Assembly (NCBI GenBank): GCA_024291935.2
Contig: CM044310.1
Location: forward strand, 84,008,713-84,072,712
Direction of reading: 5' to 3'
DNA length: 64,000 bases
Source of the DNA: Okapia johnstoni
Taxonomy: Eukaryota; Chordata; Mammalia; Artiodactyla; Giraffidae
A program made the position numbers and the translations under genes. How positions within the stretch are numbered: position 1 is the stretch's first letter; every line of letters starts with the position of its first letter. A model generated the notes under the pieces. It saw nothing but the letters and a program-made list of their open reading frames with translations, was not told the DNA's origin and searched no databases. Below are positions 23,319 to 34,945 of this stretch, piece after piece.

Positions 23319-23514
23319 TTTTAAGATTTTTTTTTTAATGTGGGCCATTTTTTAAAGTCTTTATTGAATTTTTGTTACAAGATTGCTTCTGTTTTAAGTT
23401 TTGGTTTTTCGGCCATAAGTCACGTGGGATCTTAGGCCTCCAACCAGGGAATGAACTCTCAGCTCCTAAACTGGTAGGTGACGTTCTAACCACTGGACAA
23501 CCAGGGAAGTCCCT
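23319..23514 (-). mobile_element. CHR-type SINE, antisense
   Basis: Reversed CHR with the longer 3' extension (TGGGCCATTTTTTAAAGTCT, CAAGATTGCTTCTGTTTTAA) and the head reading TGGACAACCAGGGAAGTCCC on the plus strand. TTAAT(A/G)TT words at 23309-23316 and 23516-23523 are the likely TSD. Confidence 0.88.
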
Positions 23515-23530
23515 ATTAATGTTCTTTTAA

Positions 23531-23759
23531 GGTTTCCCAGGTGGCGCTAGTGGTATAGGACTTATCTGCCAATGCAGGAGACATAAGAGACTCGAGTTAT
23601 GTTCTTATCTATTCCTCAGTTGGGAAGATTCCATGGAGAAGGAAATGGCAACCCATTCCAGTATTCTTGCCTGGAGGATCCCATGGACAGAGGAGCCTGG
23701 TGGGCTACAGTCTATGGGGTCACAAAGAGTCGGATATGACTGAAGCGACTTAGCATGCA
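23531..23759 (+). mobile_element. BovA2-type SINE
   Basis: Head GGTTTCCCAGGTGGCGCTAG, then TGGAGAAGGAAATGGCAACC, CTTGCCTGGAGGATCCCATG and the tail ACTGAAGCGACTTAGCATGC. It lies just 16 bp after the antisense CHR SINE. Confidence 0.93.
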
Positions 23760-25269
23760 AAGCAGTTCTGAGCTCCCCGAGATTCCAGAAATCTTACACA
23801 GTCCTGAGCCAGGCCTCCTGAGGTGCGTGGAGGGGATTCTGACACTGGGAATCATGGCTGCCTCTTCACCTATGGCAGCTCCTTCATCTCTACAGGAAAG
23901 GTTGAGTGACTGGGCCTCACATCTCTCAGTCATGACTTCTTCATAGATTTCAGTTTCTGCTTAATGTGTTTTTCTGGGTCTAGATTCCATGATAAATGTG
24001 AAGAAATAGTGAGTGAAAAAGAGGTGCTTGTCAGAAAAACTTACTAAAGAATAACCAGTTGTCAAGGGTCAGCCGTCCCCTAGCTAAAATGAACTAGAAT
24101 CAAATCTCTAACTGGACTCGAATAAATTAGCAAAAATATCTCCATAGACACAGTGTCTCTCATCAGGAAACCATCTTAAGCAATGAAAAAAAGATTAATT
24201 TTATTGCCGAGGGAAATATCCTCAAGCTCCAGCATGACGACTATATTTTCACCAGGGGACACGTTTTTTTTTTTTTCTATTAGCTGAAACTCCTCCAATA
24301 CAATATTCTGCTATTGCCTTTGAAGGGAAAAGAATATATTCTCATTAAATTTCTGTTTACTTGGAATGTAAGATGTGGGCAGAAAGAAGGGATTTTTAGT
24401 CAGATGTTTAACATAAGAAAATCTCAGTCTTATTCCCCAATGGCCATTCCAAGCTCCTGTGGCCAATAATACCTTTACTTAAATTCACTCTTAGAAAATG
24501 GTGATGGAAACACATTAGCAGAATAAGTTGTTGGTTGCCTCTTCACCATCTTGAAGGAACTGCAGAGAATCATGTTTGCCTCCCTAAATTGTTCCTATCT
24601 CTTTCATTCATGCAGAGATACCTAGTAAATTTTTACTAGGTATTTCAAACAATAAAAGATTTTATCTGCAAATAAAAGTTGGCTCCAAGCTGGTATAAAA
24701 GTCTTAGTGCCACTATTGGGTCAGGGCACCCTGCTATGGCTATCTTGTTTTGTTCCTATTTCAGTCATGGGCTGTTTCCTTTGGTAGACTGGCTGTGGTG
24801 CCAGTCTTTGCCCTACCACAGAGGACTGGGGCAGGGTCACAGCCAAATGGAAGAAAATTCAACTGATCCTGAAGTGGTTGAATGGAATTTGTCTGGTAAA
24901 AGGTACCCATGACTGATGGGACGGAAACCACCCAAGGGAACTCTCACTGTGGAGAGTGAGAATACAGAGTAAATGAAGAAGATGGTAGGGTATTCAGCTC
25001 AGGTTCCTACCTGTAAATAAGATAAAGACTCTGGGGGGCACTTCTGAAGGCTTGCATGTGGGAAGAAACAGAATCTAGAGTGTTAGCGTGACTAACATTA
25101 ACCTCTGAGACAGATTCTTGTTCTGCCTGGAATCTTCAGGGATCCTTATAATACACTTCCATCACTCTCAGTCAGCTGACACAGGTTTTGTCCTTATGAC
25201 CAAGGAACCTGCTTGGCTGACACTATATGATTACCCCCAACAAAGTGATATCTCAAACCCAAGGAAACC
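23760..25269. other. Single-copy DNA with no supported gene
   Basis: No transposon, exon or RNA gene can be named. Open stretches of 60-77 codons are chance-sized and partly lack ATG. A T-run lies at 24266-24278. Confidence 0.4.
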
Positions 25270-25500
25270 CTAGCAAATGTACGTGCCAGGCATTGAGGTC
25301 CATGCTTTACATGCATTATCTCACAAGATCTCTACCGTAGTTCTGAGACAGGTTGGCAAAATCCTCATTTCTTGAAGTGAGGAGCCTGAGGCTCTGGAAA
25401 AGTAAGGACCTTGCCTGAAGTTATCCAAAGAGCAAGTGATAGAGCTGGGGCACAAATCCAGACTGTCGGATAGAGTTTGTGGTCTTAACATCATGAGCTA
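25270..25500 (-). mobile_element. MIR SINE, antisense
   Basis: Reversed MIR: TGCCAGGCATTGAGGTCC, ACATGCATTATCTCACAAG, GAGGAGCCTGAGGCTCTGG and GCAAGTGATAGAGCTGGGG in the expected order. Confidence 0.72.
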
Positions 25501-26039
25501 ATACACCTCATCTTGTGTACTTTATTTAATCCCACGATAACCCTGTAATCGGTATGATCATCTCTCCTTGAGATTGGAAGAAAATTTGATGAACTTGTCT
25601 TAATGACATTGCTGATGTCAGGTTTACCTATCTAGGGAGTCCAAAGATTTAACCACTATGCTTAAAGAATACAGAAGAGGCTCTCCTAAATGGCATAGAG
25701 CTCAGTTCTCTTAGGACACATCTTTTCCAAGAATATTGGTGGTGGAGGGCAGTTCATGGCTTTTAAGGGTACAGAGGTGCCTGCAGCACACAGTATTTGT
25801 GTTTCCTGTGCATCAAAATCAGATGGTTTCCACAAGATCCTACTGGTCTGTCTTCTGAATTCATTCCCTATAGAACACACACAGCCTGGGGAAGATTTAG
25901 CTAACAAAAACTCAATCCTCCTGATGTTTTAAAGGTTTATTTTATTGTTATTTTAACTAATAATTTGCCTTGGTTATTCCTCATTTGACAGCTGATGGAG
26001 AAAGACACTTAGGAGAAGGAATGACCTGGCAAGCAGGCA

Positions 26040-26345
26040 GACCACTGTATCTGAAATAAAAATCAATTGCCCACCATGCAGATTGCAGAAGAAGCTGCAA
26101 ATAAAATTACTGTAAATTTAATTAAAACATTCCAGTCAAGTCCATACATTTGGTATTGATTACCTGGCCTGCAATTTCAGGGAGTTAATTAACACAGCCT
26201 GCGCCTGGACAACAAGCGAAAGCCGGAGCAGGAACTGGTTGTCCTAGCAACAGGTAGGCGAAAGCAGCTCACAGATTAAATGGGAGGAAATACAAATCTT
26301 AGTGAATTAGACTTAAACGCAATGACTGAAAAATACGAAGAGGGA
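26040..26345. other. Candidate conserved noncoding element
   Basis: A repeat-free block with paired TTAATTAA-type homeodomain words (26116-26123 and 26185-26193), a locally CpG-richer segment (26199-26230) and an X-box-like palindrome at 26238-26251. The mixture is typical of developmental enhancers, but conservation cannot be judged from one sequence. Confidence 0.3.
26238..26251. promoter_or_regulatory. X-box-like (RFX-type) palindrome
   Basis: GTTGTCCTAGCAAC fits the RFX X-box pattern GTTRYC-N(1-3)-RGYAAC: two half-sites in inverted orientation, with GTTG pairing CAAC. One strong match in 64 kb is compatible with chance, so the call rests on its position in a repeat-free, CpG-containing block. 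Confidence 0.35.
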
Positions 26346-27109
26346 ACTTAAAGTTCAAAACCCACTTTATGAACACGAGTCATTGTGTGTTTCTAATTGG
26401 GCCAGAATGGAGTGTTTGGACCGAAGGATGGAATGACTGAGTGGGAAGGCTGAAGATGGGGTTCATTTCAGATAATCTGTTATGAGAGGACCTCCTCAGC
26501 ACTGCTGGCCCAGGGCACCGACTCCTGCAAGAATTCATTTCAAAAAAAAAAAAAGCCATTATGAATAATCTCCTAGATCCATAAGTAGAGTGGATCTATT
26601 TGTTTTCCCTTCCCCGCAATGAGGCATCCTATGGGAAGAAAGCACATTCGAGGGGGTTGGTTAATAGGGTAACCATCATGGAAACTGCTCCTGTACCCTG
26701 TGCTAATACACATGCCCTCGACCACTGCCTGGGTGTGCACCCAGGGCTCTCCCCTTCGCTTTCCTGTGGGCTAGAGGTTTTATTTTATTTTTTTTCAGAA
26801 AAGAAACACATCTCTGCATTTGGTGGCATCAGCAGAGGATAACTGATGACTGTGATCCCTAACAAAAATTAGGGACCATGCATTTACGAAGAGATGATGT
26901 CACTTATATTAGGAACTAAATCCCACCTCTGCCATCCACCCTCTCCCCACCCACCCTAGCACACACACACCCTATTCTCAGGTGCCTGAAAGTTCCTTAC
27001 CGAGTCTAGTATTCTAGCTTAGAGTTTCACATCCTCTTAAAACACAAATAACTTTGGGAGAGGTGACACAATTATGATGATGATGATGATTAATAAAAAG
27101 TTTCCTAGT

Positions 27110-27320
27110 TATCTAGTATCTGCCACATGCCAAGAATGATGCCAGGCGCTTTCCTATATGTTGCTTCATTTGATATTCAAAACAAACTCTAAGAAGCAGG
27201 GAGTTTAACACGGAAGAAATTGAGGTATGCAAATGTCAGTTAACTTACTCTGGATCACATTTCTGGTGTATGGCACAGATTTCTCCAAAGTCTGTGTTCT
27301 TTCCACTATACAAGAACTTT
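27110..27320 (-). mobile_element. MIR SINE, antisense
   Basis: Reversed MIR: CCACATGCCAAGAATGATGCC, GCTTCATTTGATATTCAAAA, AAATTGAGGTATGCAAATG and TTCTTTCCACTATAC at the tRNA-like head. Confidence 0.65.
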
Positions 27321-27413
27321 TCCAGCTTTTGCTAAGTAACCCCTCACCAATCCCCCTTTTAAAAAACTGAAACAGAATCCTGTGTGGCAGTGGCACTCAG
27401 ACTTATAAACTAG

Positions 27414-27700
27414 GTAAATGCAGAGAGAGCATGGCAACAAAGCTCACTTAACTCAGCTGCCCACACACAGACCCCAGCCTCACAGAGGCCCCTGAGACTC
27501 CCCTACAGAGGCCAGAGCTTTGAGGACATGGTGGTGATGGCCCTGGACACCATCCTGACCTCCCTACTCAGCAGAGAGGAGTCAATTCACCGCCTGCTTC
27601 TCCCTCCCTCGTGCCACTGCTGTGGAATCCCAGCTGGTGCTGTAGGTCTTGGCTTTTTCCTCACTGGGGATTATCAATAAACAAACACATAATCAAAAGA
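27414..27700 (+). pseudogene. Exon- or retrocopy-like open stretch, unidentified
   Basis: The frame is open from 27414 (after TAG at 27411-27413) to TAA at 27678-27680, 88 codons. The first ATG is at 27528-27530, leaving 50 codons starting MVVMALDTILTSLLSREES. The stretch is GC-richer than its flanks. AATAAA at 27676-27681 overlaps the stop and is followed by A-rich text (AATCAAAAGAAAAAG), as in a processed retrocopy end or a 3' terminal exon. I recognise no family. No TSD was found. It could be chance or an old unrecognised repeat. Confidence 0.25.
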
Positions 27701-28386
27701 AAAAGACAGAGATTCTCTTCCAAAATGTATTTTAGCTGACCTTGGAGAGCATTTTTAGGGATTTGATCTACTTTCCTAATCTCATTTAAACTCAAGTCGA
27801 CATTAACTGGCTCTCCTTCCACATGTCTTTGTAACAATGCTTGCGTTTAACTCCTGTACTATTATATTTGTTAACAAACATATTGAAAAGGGAATGTTAT
27901 GTGCTCACCATAAATTTAACGAACTAAAGTTCTTTTCTCATGTGCATTCACATAACTACAGTAGAGGATCGGTCCATTACCACTTAAACAAATTGCAGTA
28001 CCACCAGTGGTCTGTGTACTAGGCTTTGAGAAATGATGGAAACATCAGAAACTTTCATCTCTAGGTTATTTCAAGAGACTCTTCCAGCTCTGCCCTCTTG
28101 GAATCTAAACTTCTACTACAATATGGTAAGGGAGATGTCTGAGCAGCATGCAAGGGGACAGAGGGATGTCCAAGGCAGCTGAAGGGAGGCAGGCAGACCA
28201 CAGCTACGCATCGTGGAGATGGCCAGAGGCAAAGGAAGTCGGCCAGCTAAGTTCTGTCAGCTACTCCCTGACCACTTAAAGTTCCCATTTGCCCTTGGGA
28301 TTCCTCTCACCCCGGAGAGCTGAATGACAAGCAAACACATGGATCATTAGGTCCATCCCTACATATGGGCTCCCAGGGTAGACACA

Positions 28387-28592
28387 CTGTGTTAGTCACT
28401 CAGTCATGTCTGGCTCTTTGTGACCCCATGGACTGTATCCCACCAGGCTCCTCTGTCCATGAAATTCTCCAGGCAAAAATACTGGAATGGGTGCCATTCC
28501 CTTCTCCAGGGGAGCTTCCCTACCCAGGGATCGAATCCAGGTCTCCTGCATTGCACACAGATTCTTCATCATCTGAGCCACCAGGGAAGCCT
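28387..28592 (-). mobile_element. Bov-tA SINE, antisense, 11-bp TSD
   Basis: Reversed Bov-tA from TGTGTTAGTCACTCAGTCAT to CATCTGAGCCACCAGGGAAG. GGGTAGACACA is duplicated exactly at 28376-28386 and 28593-28603. Confidence 0.96.
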
Positions 28593-28750
28593 GGGTAGAC
28601 ACAGGAGCTATGCAAATTCCATACAAGGTCCTTCTCTGCTCCAGCGCCCATTGCTAACTTCTATACAAGGCTGCTCTTGTGTTCACAAAGTAGACTCACA
28701 TATGTTATCACTTCTATGAGATAAGGAGGTACCTGATGCTCATTTTCCAG

Positions 28751-29180
28751 TAGTCATGTATGGACATGAGAGTTGGACTATAAAGAAAGCTGAGCACAGA
28801 AGAATTGATGCTTTTGAACTGTGGTGTTGGAAAAGACTCTTAAGGGTCTCTTGGACTGCAAGGAGATCCAACCAGTCCATCCTAAAGGAAATCAGTCCTG
28901 AACTTTCATTGGAAGGACTGATGCTGAAGCTGAAACTCCAGTACTTTGGCTACCTGATGCGAAGAGCTGACTCATTGGAAAAGACCCTGATGCTGGGAAA
29001 GATTGAGGGCAGGAGGAGAAGGGGACGACAGAGGATGAGATGGTTGGATGGCATCGCTGACTCAATGGACATAGGTTTGGGTGGACTCAGGGAGTTGGTG
29101 ATGGACAGGGAGGCCTGGCGTATTGTGGTTCATGGGGTCGCAAAGAGTCAGACACGACTGAGTGACTGAACTGAACTGAA
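28751..29180 (+). mobile_element. BovB 3' fragment, 18-bp TSD
   Basis: A 430-bp BovB insertion, little diverged, ending in three ACTGA units. TSD CTGATGCTCATTTTCCAG (28733-28750) and CTGATGCTCATTTTGCAG (29181-29198) differ at one base. It encodes the last 137 codons of ORF2 without a stop (28756-29169: [19 protein letters not shown] ... [15 protein letters not shown]), the Cys/Arg-rich C-terminal region downstream of RT. No catalytic motif is included. Confidence 0.96.
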
Positions 29181-29198
29181 CTGATGCTCATTTTGCAG

Positions 29199-29804
29199 CT
29201 GAAGAAACTAAGGCTTGTTAAAGGAAATGAGCCACACTGGACATGTCAAACTTCAAATTCAGTCCTGTTTTCCTCCAGGCTGCAGCTGCCTCTACATGCT
29301 ACAGGCAACACAAAATTCTGATCTCTGAACTCAACGACCACCTTTCACAATTGTTATTTTTTTTAAAAAAAAGTTTTTCTAGGGGGTTTGACTGAGATGT
29401 AGGAATTGTTCCAGTTCCTGGGGACAGGGATGCACAGAATGGACAGTTTCCCCCATTGCTGAGGGTGGTTTTGAAACATTCAGCCAGTGAGCCACACTCT
29501 GAATGACTGTCCTACAAGGTTCTAGGAAGGAGCATGGGGTCTTGGGAGTTAAAACACCAGACCTGCCACATTCTTCTCTCTGCTTGTTTCTTCCTATTCA
29601 GTTGAACCCATCATGCCTGGACCCAGAAGGGTCTTCCAGCCTCCCATTTCAGGACTCTGCAGTCTGGCTTGTGCCTGGAGTGGACTGTCAGGTTCACTAA
29701 TTGGCATAGTATAAACACCTCCTGTCTTTCCACTTCACAGGAAAATCAAGTGTGTATATTTATTTGGCATGAGGGTAGGGGTGGGTGGGGTGCGGGAGAA
29801 GGTC
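29199..29804. other. No recognisable feature
   Basis: Contains a T/A homopolymer junction near 29358-29376 and a GGGTGGGGTGCGGG purine stretch near 29780. No gene seen. Confidence 0.4.
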
Positions 29805-30005
29805 CTCTAGAATCAGACGGGCTTCGCTCAAAATCTGGACCTCACCTTTATTAACTATGTAAATACAGGCAAGTTAGTTAACGTTAACATTTCTGAACCT
29901 GTTTCTTCAACTATAAAATATGAAAAACAACATTCAAATGACTGAAGATCAAATGAGATGAAATCTAAGAGAACTAACACACTACCTGGCTTGTAACGAA
30001 TTCTC
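29805..30005 (+). mobile_element. MIR SINE, diverged
   Basis: MIR order is kept: AATCAGACGGGCTTCGCTCA, TATTAACTATGTAAATACAGG, CTGTTTCTTCAACTATAAAA and ACTACCTGGCTTGTAACG. Confidence 0.6.
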
Positions 30006-31010
30006 AAAAAAAAAAAACCTGTTATGAGGATGACTAAGATATTTTTGTTCTGTCCTCCAACTCTGCCTAGTCCTCTCTGCGGTTTAGAAAAGAAGCAAAG
30101 AATAGGCAGAACAGCCTGTGAGGAATAGGCCATATGTTTAGACAGCCCCCTACACACACAGGTGTTCAGTTCCATCTTTCCTAATAAGACAGCCATTAGA
30201 TTTGAGATGGTGTGGAGTTGTGTTTTAGGAGACGGACAGAGGGAAGAGGAGTCCAGAGGCCCTCAGCTCTAATTCTCCAGCCCAAGGTCACCATCCAACC
30301 ACCACTGGGCCTTCCCCACCTGTGTGTTTCATCTGTCTATAAAATGGCATGAGGTTTCTTGAGCTGCAATTAGGAGAGTGCATACAGTCCAGTATCTCTG
30401 TGTGGAACCTCATTAACGTGAGTGATAAAGTGAAGGTCAGCTGTCTTTACAAGGACAAGAAGTGAAGAACCTTAAACCCAGAAAGCCAAGAGGCTAATGA
30501 GAAACAGGAAGCACTTTCAGCGCTAGGGATGAAAAGTTGGAATCTATCTGGGGGGCACGTACTCATCAGGAACGTGCCAAAATTCACTGAAAAGAATGCA
30601 TAAAATACAAATGTTTATAAAGATCTCCAGTTCAGAGGCTTCCAAAGAAAATGAAAAGAAATACAACAAATCTTTATAGGATACTAAACCAAAACAGAGA
30701 TCCTACCTCTCATTATACAAATTTTTCTAAGCATCTACTATACTCCAAGACTATTAGAAAGGGAGAAACACATCCTTTAATTACCAATCACCCCGCATCC
30801 TATTACTATTCATTATTTTGTGTCTCATCATTCCATTTATCTAGTAACTACTAAGTCTCTCCAAGCTTCTCAATACTCCCAGAGGTGTGAAACTTATAGG
30901 GGGTTGTTTCAACTGCCCACTACATATTTCCCTTAGGATGAAACAGCATGTGCCCACAGCCAGGAGCTGGGCAGTGAATCATCTGAGTGTATTCTGTCTC
31001 CATGCTCACA
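30006..31010. other. Single-copy DNA with no supported gene
   Basis: An A-run lies at 30007-30018. No transposon or exon can be named; open stretches are short. Confidence 0.4.
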
Positions 31011-31022
31011 GGAATGGTCTAT

Positions 31023-31233
31023 TCTGTGCTATACTCAGATGTTCAGTTGTGTCTGACTCTGTGATCCCATGGACAGTAGCCCACCAGGCTCCTCTGTGTA
31101 TAGGATTTCCCAGGCAAGAATACCGGAGTAGGTTGCCATTTCCTCCTCCAAGGGATCTTCCTGACCCAGGAATCGAACCCATGTTTCCTGCATTGCAGAG
31201 GGATTTTTTACTGCTGAGCCACTGGGGAAGCCT
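31023..31233 (-). mobile_element. Bov-tA SINE, antisense, 12-bp TSD
   Basis: Reversed Bov-tA from AGATGTTCAGTTGTGTCTGA to CTGAGCCACTGGGGAAGCC. TSD GGAATGGTCTAT at 31011-31022 and 31234-31245 is perfect. Confidence 0.96.
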
Positions 31234-31489
31234 GGAATGGTCTATGATGGGCACGTAGACACAGCCTGAGCAGAGCCCTGCTCTGGGGCTTTTTCACCGG
31301 AGATGATGATCTGACTTCTCTTTATTATGTGGTCAGGGAGATGGGGCACTCTGTCTCTGTGGCTGTCACAGGACTACATCCCCCAACTGGTAGAGGAAAT
31401 TACTCCATAAATGAGGACATGAAGTGACACACACAGAGAGGCAAGCGTGTGTGCATGCACGTGATGTGTGCATACACGTGCTTACATGT

Positions 31490-31534
31490 GTACCCATGGG
31501 TATGTGTATATGAGAGAGACAGAGAGAGAGATAA
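31490..31534. repeat. Degenerate (GT)n/(GA)n stretch
   Basis: GTGTATATGAGAGAGACAGAG followed by GAGAGAGAT. Purine-rich and possibly unstable, otherwise featureless; 31246-32088 holds no other recognisable element. Confidence 0.6.
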
Positions 31535-32088
31535 AGGTAGAATGTTTTCAGGGTATTTTATTCCCAGGATCTGTAATACCCAAAGCCAATTTTACTTTTG
31601 CCCTGTCCTTGTTGTATTACAAAAGCCAAGAAATTACCTAAAGTTTGGTTCCTATTACTCACAAAAAGAGAATAGGAAATAAAATAGAAAATAGGCTATT
31701 ATCTCAATTTTAAAGGATTTTAACACCTAGTTAAAGAGGTAAGTATAACCATTTGAACCTCTAACCAGCACAAATGTCCACTTATAAAATCGCACAAGAA
31801 TATGAATGACCATAAAACAGTGGGCTCTTCTCTCTAATGGTTGTGTTCTGTAACACTAAACAATATACACCATTCCCTCCTTCAAACTGCTTCATTTCAG
31901 TCCATAAATCAGTCCTTGAGAGCAAGAAGATTAGGACATAAACCCCGTAGAAACCTATTATTCCAAGGCAAATACAGTGGGCCAGGGTCACATTTCCCAG
32001 ATGATTCCTTGAAACATTGATCTCGGGAGATGTGGAACTGAGTATACTCTTCTCAAAATGGCACACCCTGTAACTAACAGAGAGCCTT

Positions 32089-32096
32089 GTGTGTGT

Positions 32097-32140
<44 letters not shown>
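32089..32140. repeat. (TG)n microsatellite
   Basis: 52 bp of alternating GT with a single A at 32101, about 26 units; likely polymorphic. Confidence 0.97.
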
Positions 32141-32142
<2 letters not shown>

Positions 32143-32177
32143 GACACCAAATATACATTTGTTAAGTGAGTGAATAA

Positions 32178-32378
32178 GGGCTTTCCTGGTGGCTCAATGG
32201 TAAACAATCTGCCTGCAAAGCAGGAGACATGGGAGACACAGGGGTCAGGAAGATCCCCTGGGGGAGGAAATGGCAACCCACTCCAGTATGCTTGCCTGGA
32301 GAATTCCGCCTGGTGGGCTACAGTCCATGGGGTCGCAAAGAGTCGGAAACAACTAAAGGTCACTAAACACGCACACAC
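32178..32378 (+). mobile_element. Bov-tA SINE, ~14-bp imperfect TSD
   Basis: Head GGGCTTTCCTGGTGGCTCAA to tail AAAGGTCACTAAACACGCAC. AAGTGAGTGAATAA (32164-32177) and AAGTGAGAGAAAAA (32379-32392) form the TSD. It lacks about 20 bp of the usual middle (CCATGGACAGAGGAG is missing after GAGAATTCC). Confidence 0.93.
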
Positions 32379-33562
32379 AAGTGAGAGAAAAAAACTGCCA
32401 TGAAAACTTAGTCCCTTGTCAAATGAGTTTGAGAAGTGTTACATGTTTTACCCTCTTCTTTGAGATCCCCAGTTCAAATGAGAAAAAATAAAGCCTCTGA
32501 GAAGTTCTGCAGGAAAGAAACATGTTTCACGTTGCTTAGTTCACCGTTCCCCCAAATTGTTTATGACTAAGAAACTTGTTTTGCTTTGTAATGCCAGTTA
32601 GCACCCCATCTAATGCATGGACAATGCATGGGTGACGCAGACAGGTGCCACTGGTCCAGGAGTAACCCTTCCCACTGCCTGGCGTGGACATGGCCAGAGC
32701 ATGACAAGCAAGCAGCCCAGAGCTTCCCAGTAGCACCTGCTCCAGGTTCCCAGTCCATTTCCATTTTGGCAGGTCTGCTTTCCAAAGGGGTAGGAGCAAG
32801 GGGTGTAGCCTCTTAACCTAGGCCCCCCTTCCCCCTATACACACACACACATATCCACAGCAGCCCAAACAAAATACTGAAGGGTGAGTTTAACCAGGAG
32901 TATTTAAATATCAAGGCAAGGAGAAAAGCTTTGAATCTGAATGTAACAGGCTGGCACAAATTAGGAAAGATTAATAGAGTCAGACACACACTCTTTGAGT
33001 CATTTTTAGATAATCAGTAGGTTCTCACTGGCATTATCCTAATCCAGCACCACAGTGGAAGAAAATTCACTCAATGGCTCTCATGGTCAACTCCACAGGA
33101 ACCAAATAAGCTATATTAATGTGCAGAAAAGATCAGGGCCAGGGCAGAAGGGGCAGAGAGCTAATTCCAGGTATGAAATGCTGCCAGAACTCAGGAACGC
33201 TGCTTCTTTAGAAAAGACTGACACTCTCTGTAAGAAAATTAAATAGTTACAATGATTAATTACATCAATTTGAGTTAGTTTTTGCAAAGGGGGCCTCAAG
33301 AGCTATGCTCAGGACTTGATTCTTCAAAGTTCTCAGCCCAAAATATAATAGGGCAAATGGCAAAATGGGGAGCCAGGATAGCACTGACCTTTTCAGCAGT
33401 AGCTGGCTTTTTTTAGTGGAAATTGATACTGGAGATACAGCCATTCATTAAACAAAAAAAAAAAAGGAAGGGGAGGGGTGATGGTAATCATTGCAGTTCT
33501 GATTTAGGTAGGTCCCTTTGGCTAGTCACTTAAAACTTTTATTATAGTCAGCTTCACACAAT

Positions 33563-33710
33563 TTTTCCATCTCCAGAGGATCTTCCCAACCCAGGGATCA
33601 AACCCAGGTCTCCCACACTGCAGGTGGATTCGTTACCAGCTGAGCCATGGACTGTATAGTCCATGGGGTCGCAAAGAGTTGGACACAATTGAGCGACTTT
33701 CACTATCACT
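33563..33710. mobile_element. 5'-inverted (twin-primed-like) Bov-tA SINE, 10-bp TSD
   Basis: 33563-33650 is the SINE head in antisense (GATCTTCCCAACCCAGGGATC ... CAGCTGAGCCATGGACTG). 33651-33710 is the SINE tail in sense (AGTCCATGGGGTCGCAAAG ... GAGCGACTTTCACTATCA). Perfect TSDs TTCACACAAT at 33553-33562 and 33711-33720 show that both parts came in one event. The head is inverted relative to the tail, the structure made by twin priming during LINE-mediated insertion. Confidence 0.85.
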
Positions 33711-33859
33711 TTCACACAATCTCTCCTGACTTTAATGGTCATATCAGGAGTTGATCTGTCCAGTATGCTTTCTCCTTCTTCTGAAAAGAAATCCTCCTCT
33801 CAATCTGAAGAATTATTCATCCTGTACTCTATGTGATTCTGATGGGGCAGCCAATTACC

Positions 33860-34300
33860 ATGCCCTGTCCCCAGTTCCCAGGTGTTCATATGTGCCCATA
33901 CCATATGAGTTCCATGGTCCCAAAGATGCACCAGGGATTAGCACATAATCCAAACCAGCCAATCAGAATACTTTGCGTGGTTATCCTATAAACTTTGGAA
34001 GAAGAACATTTTCCCCAATCAGTGAGAAGGGCTTATTTCTTTTCTAGGGTTGCTGGCAGCCATCTTCCCATATGAAGTAAGAGAGCAAGACTAACAGGGA
34101 GAAGCTCAGGACAAAGAGACGGAAGTGGTGAGGGAGGAATAATAGCAAAACTGAGTGAGAGATTTGATTATACTGCTTGAGAGCCTCATGTTAAGCATGC
34201 CTGAGGCCATTAAATTCACTTTTTTTTTTTTTAACTAAGGCTAGTTTTTGCTGGATTTTCTGTCACAACTGAAAGAATCTGACCTTATAGTGACCCCACT
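33860..34300 (+). mobile_element. Possible ancient LTR- or MER-type repeat
   Basis: Words CCAAACCAGCCAATCAGAAT, GGCAGCCATCTTCCCATATG and a late CTGGATTTTCTGTCACAACTG block follow the order of an old mammalian repeat I cannot name with certainty. A similar word order (ACGTGACCCAAGGC onward) begins near 43250. Confidence 0.3.
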
Positions 34301-34464
34301 GTCAAAATTGGATTAGTGTATCTTCTCTGAAAATGGCACTAATTGCAATAGAGGTTTAATTGTCCATTTTGATGAACTGACAGTGAGCTCAATGAGCACT
34401 TCCAGGGCAGGGGAACCATCAATTTTTCCCCAGTTCCTCAACCTGTAAATGACAATTGGCTGGC

Positions 34465-34945
34465 ATAATAGTTCCCTAATATTGCTCTAACAAACTGCCA
34501 TAAACTACATATTTAAAGCACATGTATGCCCTACTGTTCTGGAAGTCATAAATCTAAAATAAGCCTCACTGAGCTAAAGTCAAGGTGTTGACGGGGCTGG
34601 TTCCTCCGAAAGTTTCTGAGAGAATCTGTTTCCTTGTCTGTTTCAGCTCCTGGGGCCACCTGCATTCCTTGGCTCCTGGCTGCTGCCTCAGAACACTCCA
34701 GGCTTTTGCTTTTATTGTCACGTCTCCTACTACTCATTCTGTTCCTCCTCCTTTCTTCTTCTAAGAACCCTTATGAACTCTTAGGCCTACTTACATGACG
34801 CAGAATAACCTCCCCATCTCAAGATCTTTAACTTAATTACATCTGCAAAGTCTCCTTTACCACGGAAGGTAGCATATTTACATGTTCCAGGGGTGAAGAT
34901 GTGGGCATCTTTGAGGAACCATTATTCAGCTTAGCATAGCTGGAT
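34465..34945 (-). mobile_element. MaLR-type LTR, antisense
   Basis: Reversed LTR of the same general class as that at 3776-4945: TATTGCTCTAACAAACTGCC, TACTGTTCTGGAAGTCATAA, ACTCTTAGGCCTACTTACAT region, and TTGAGGAACCATTATTCAGC near its end. Solo LTR without internal genes. Confidence 0.5.
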
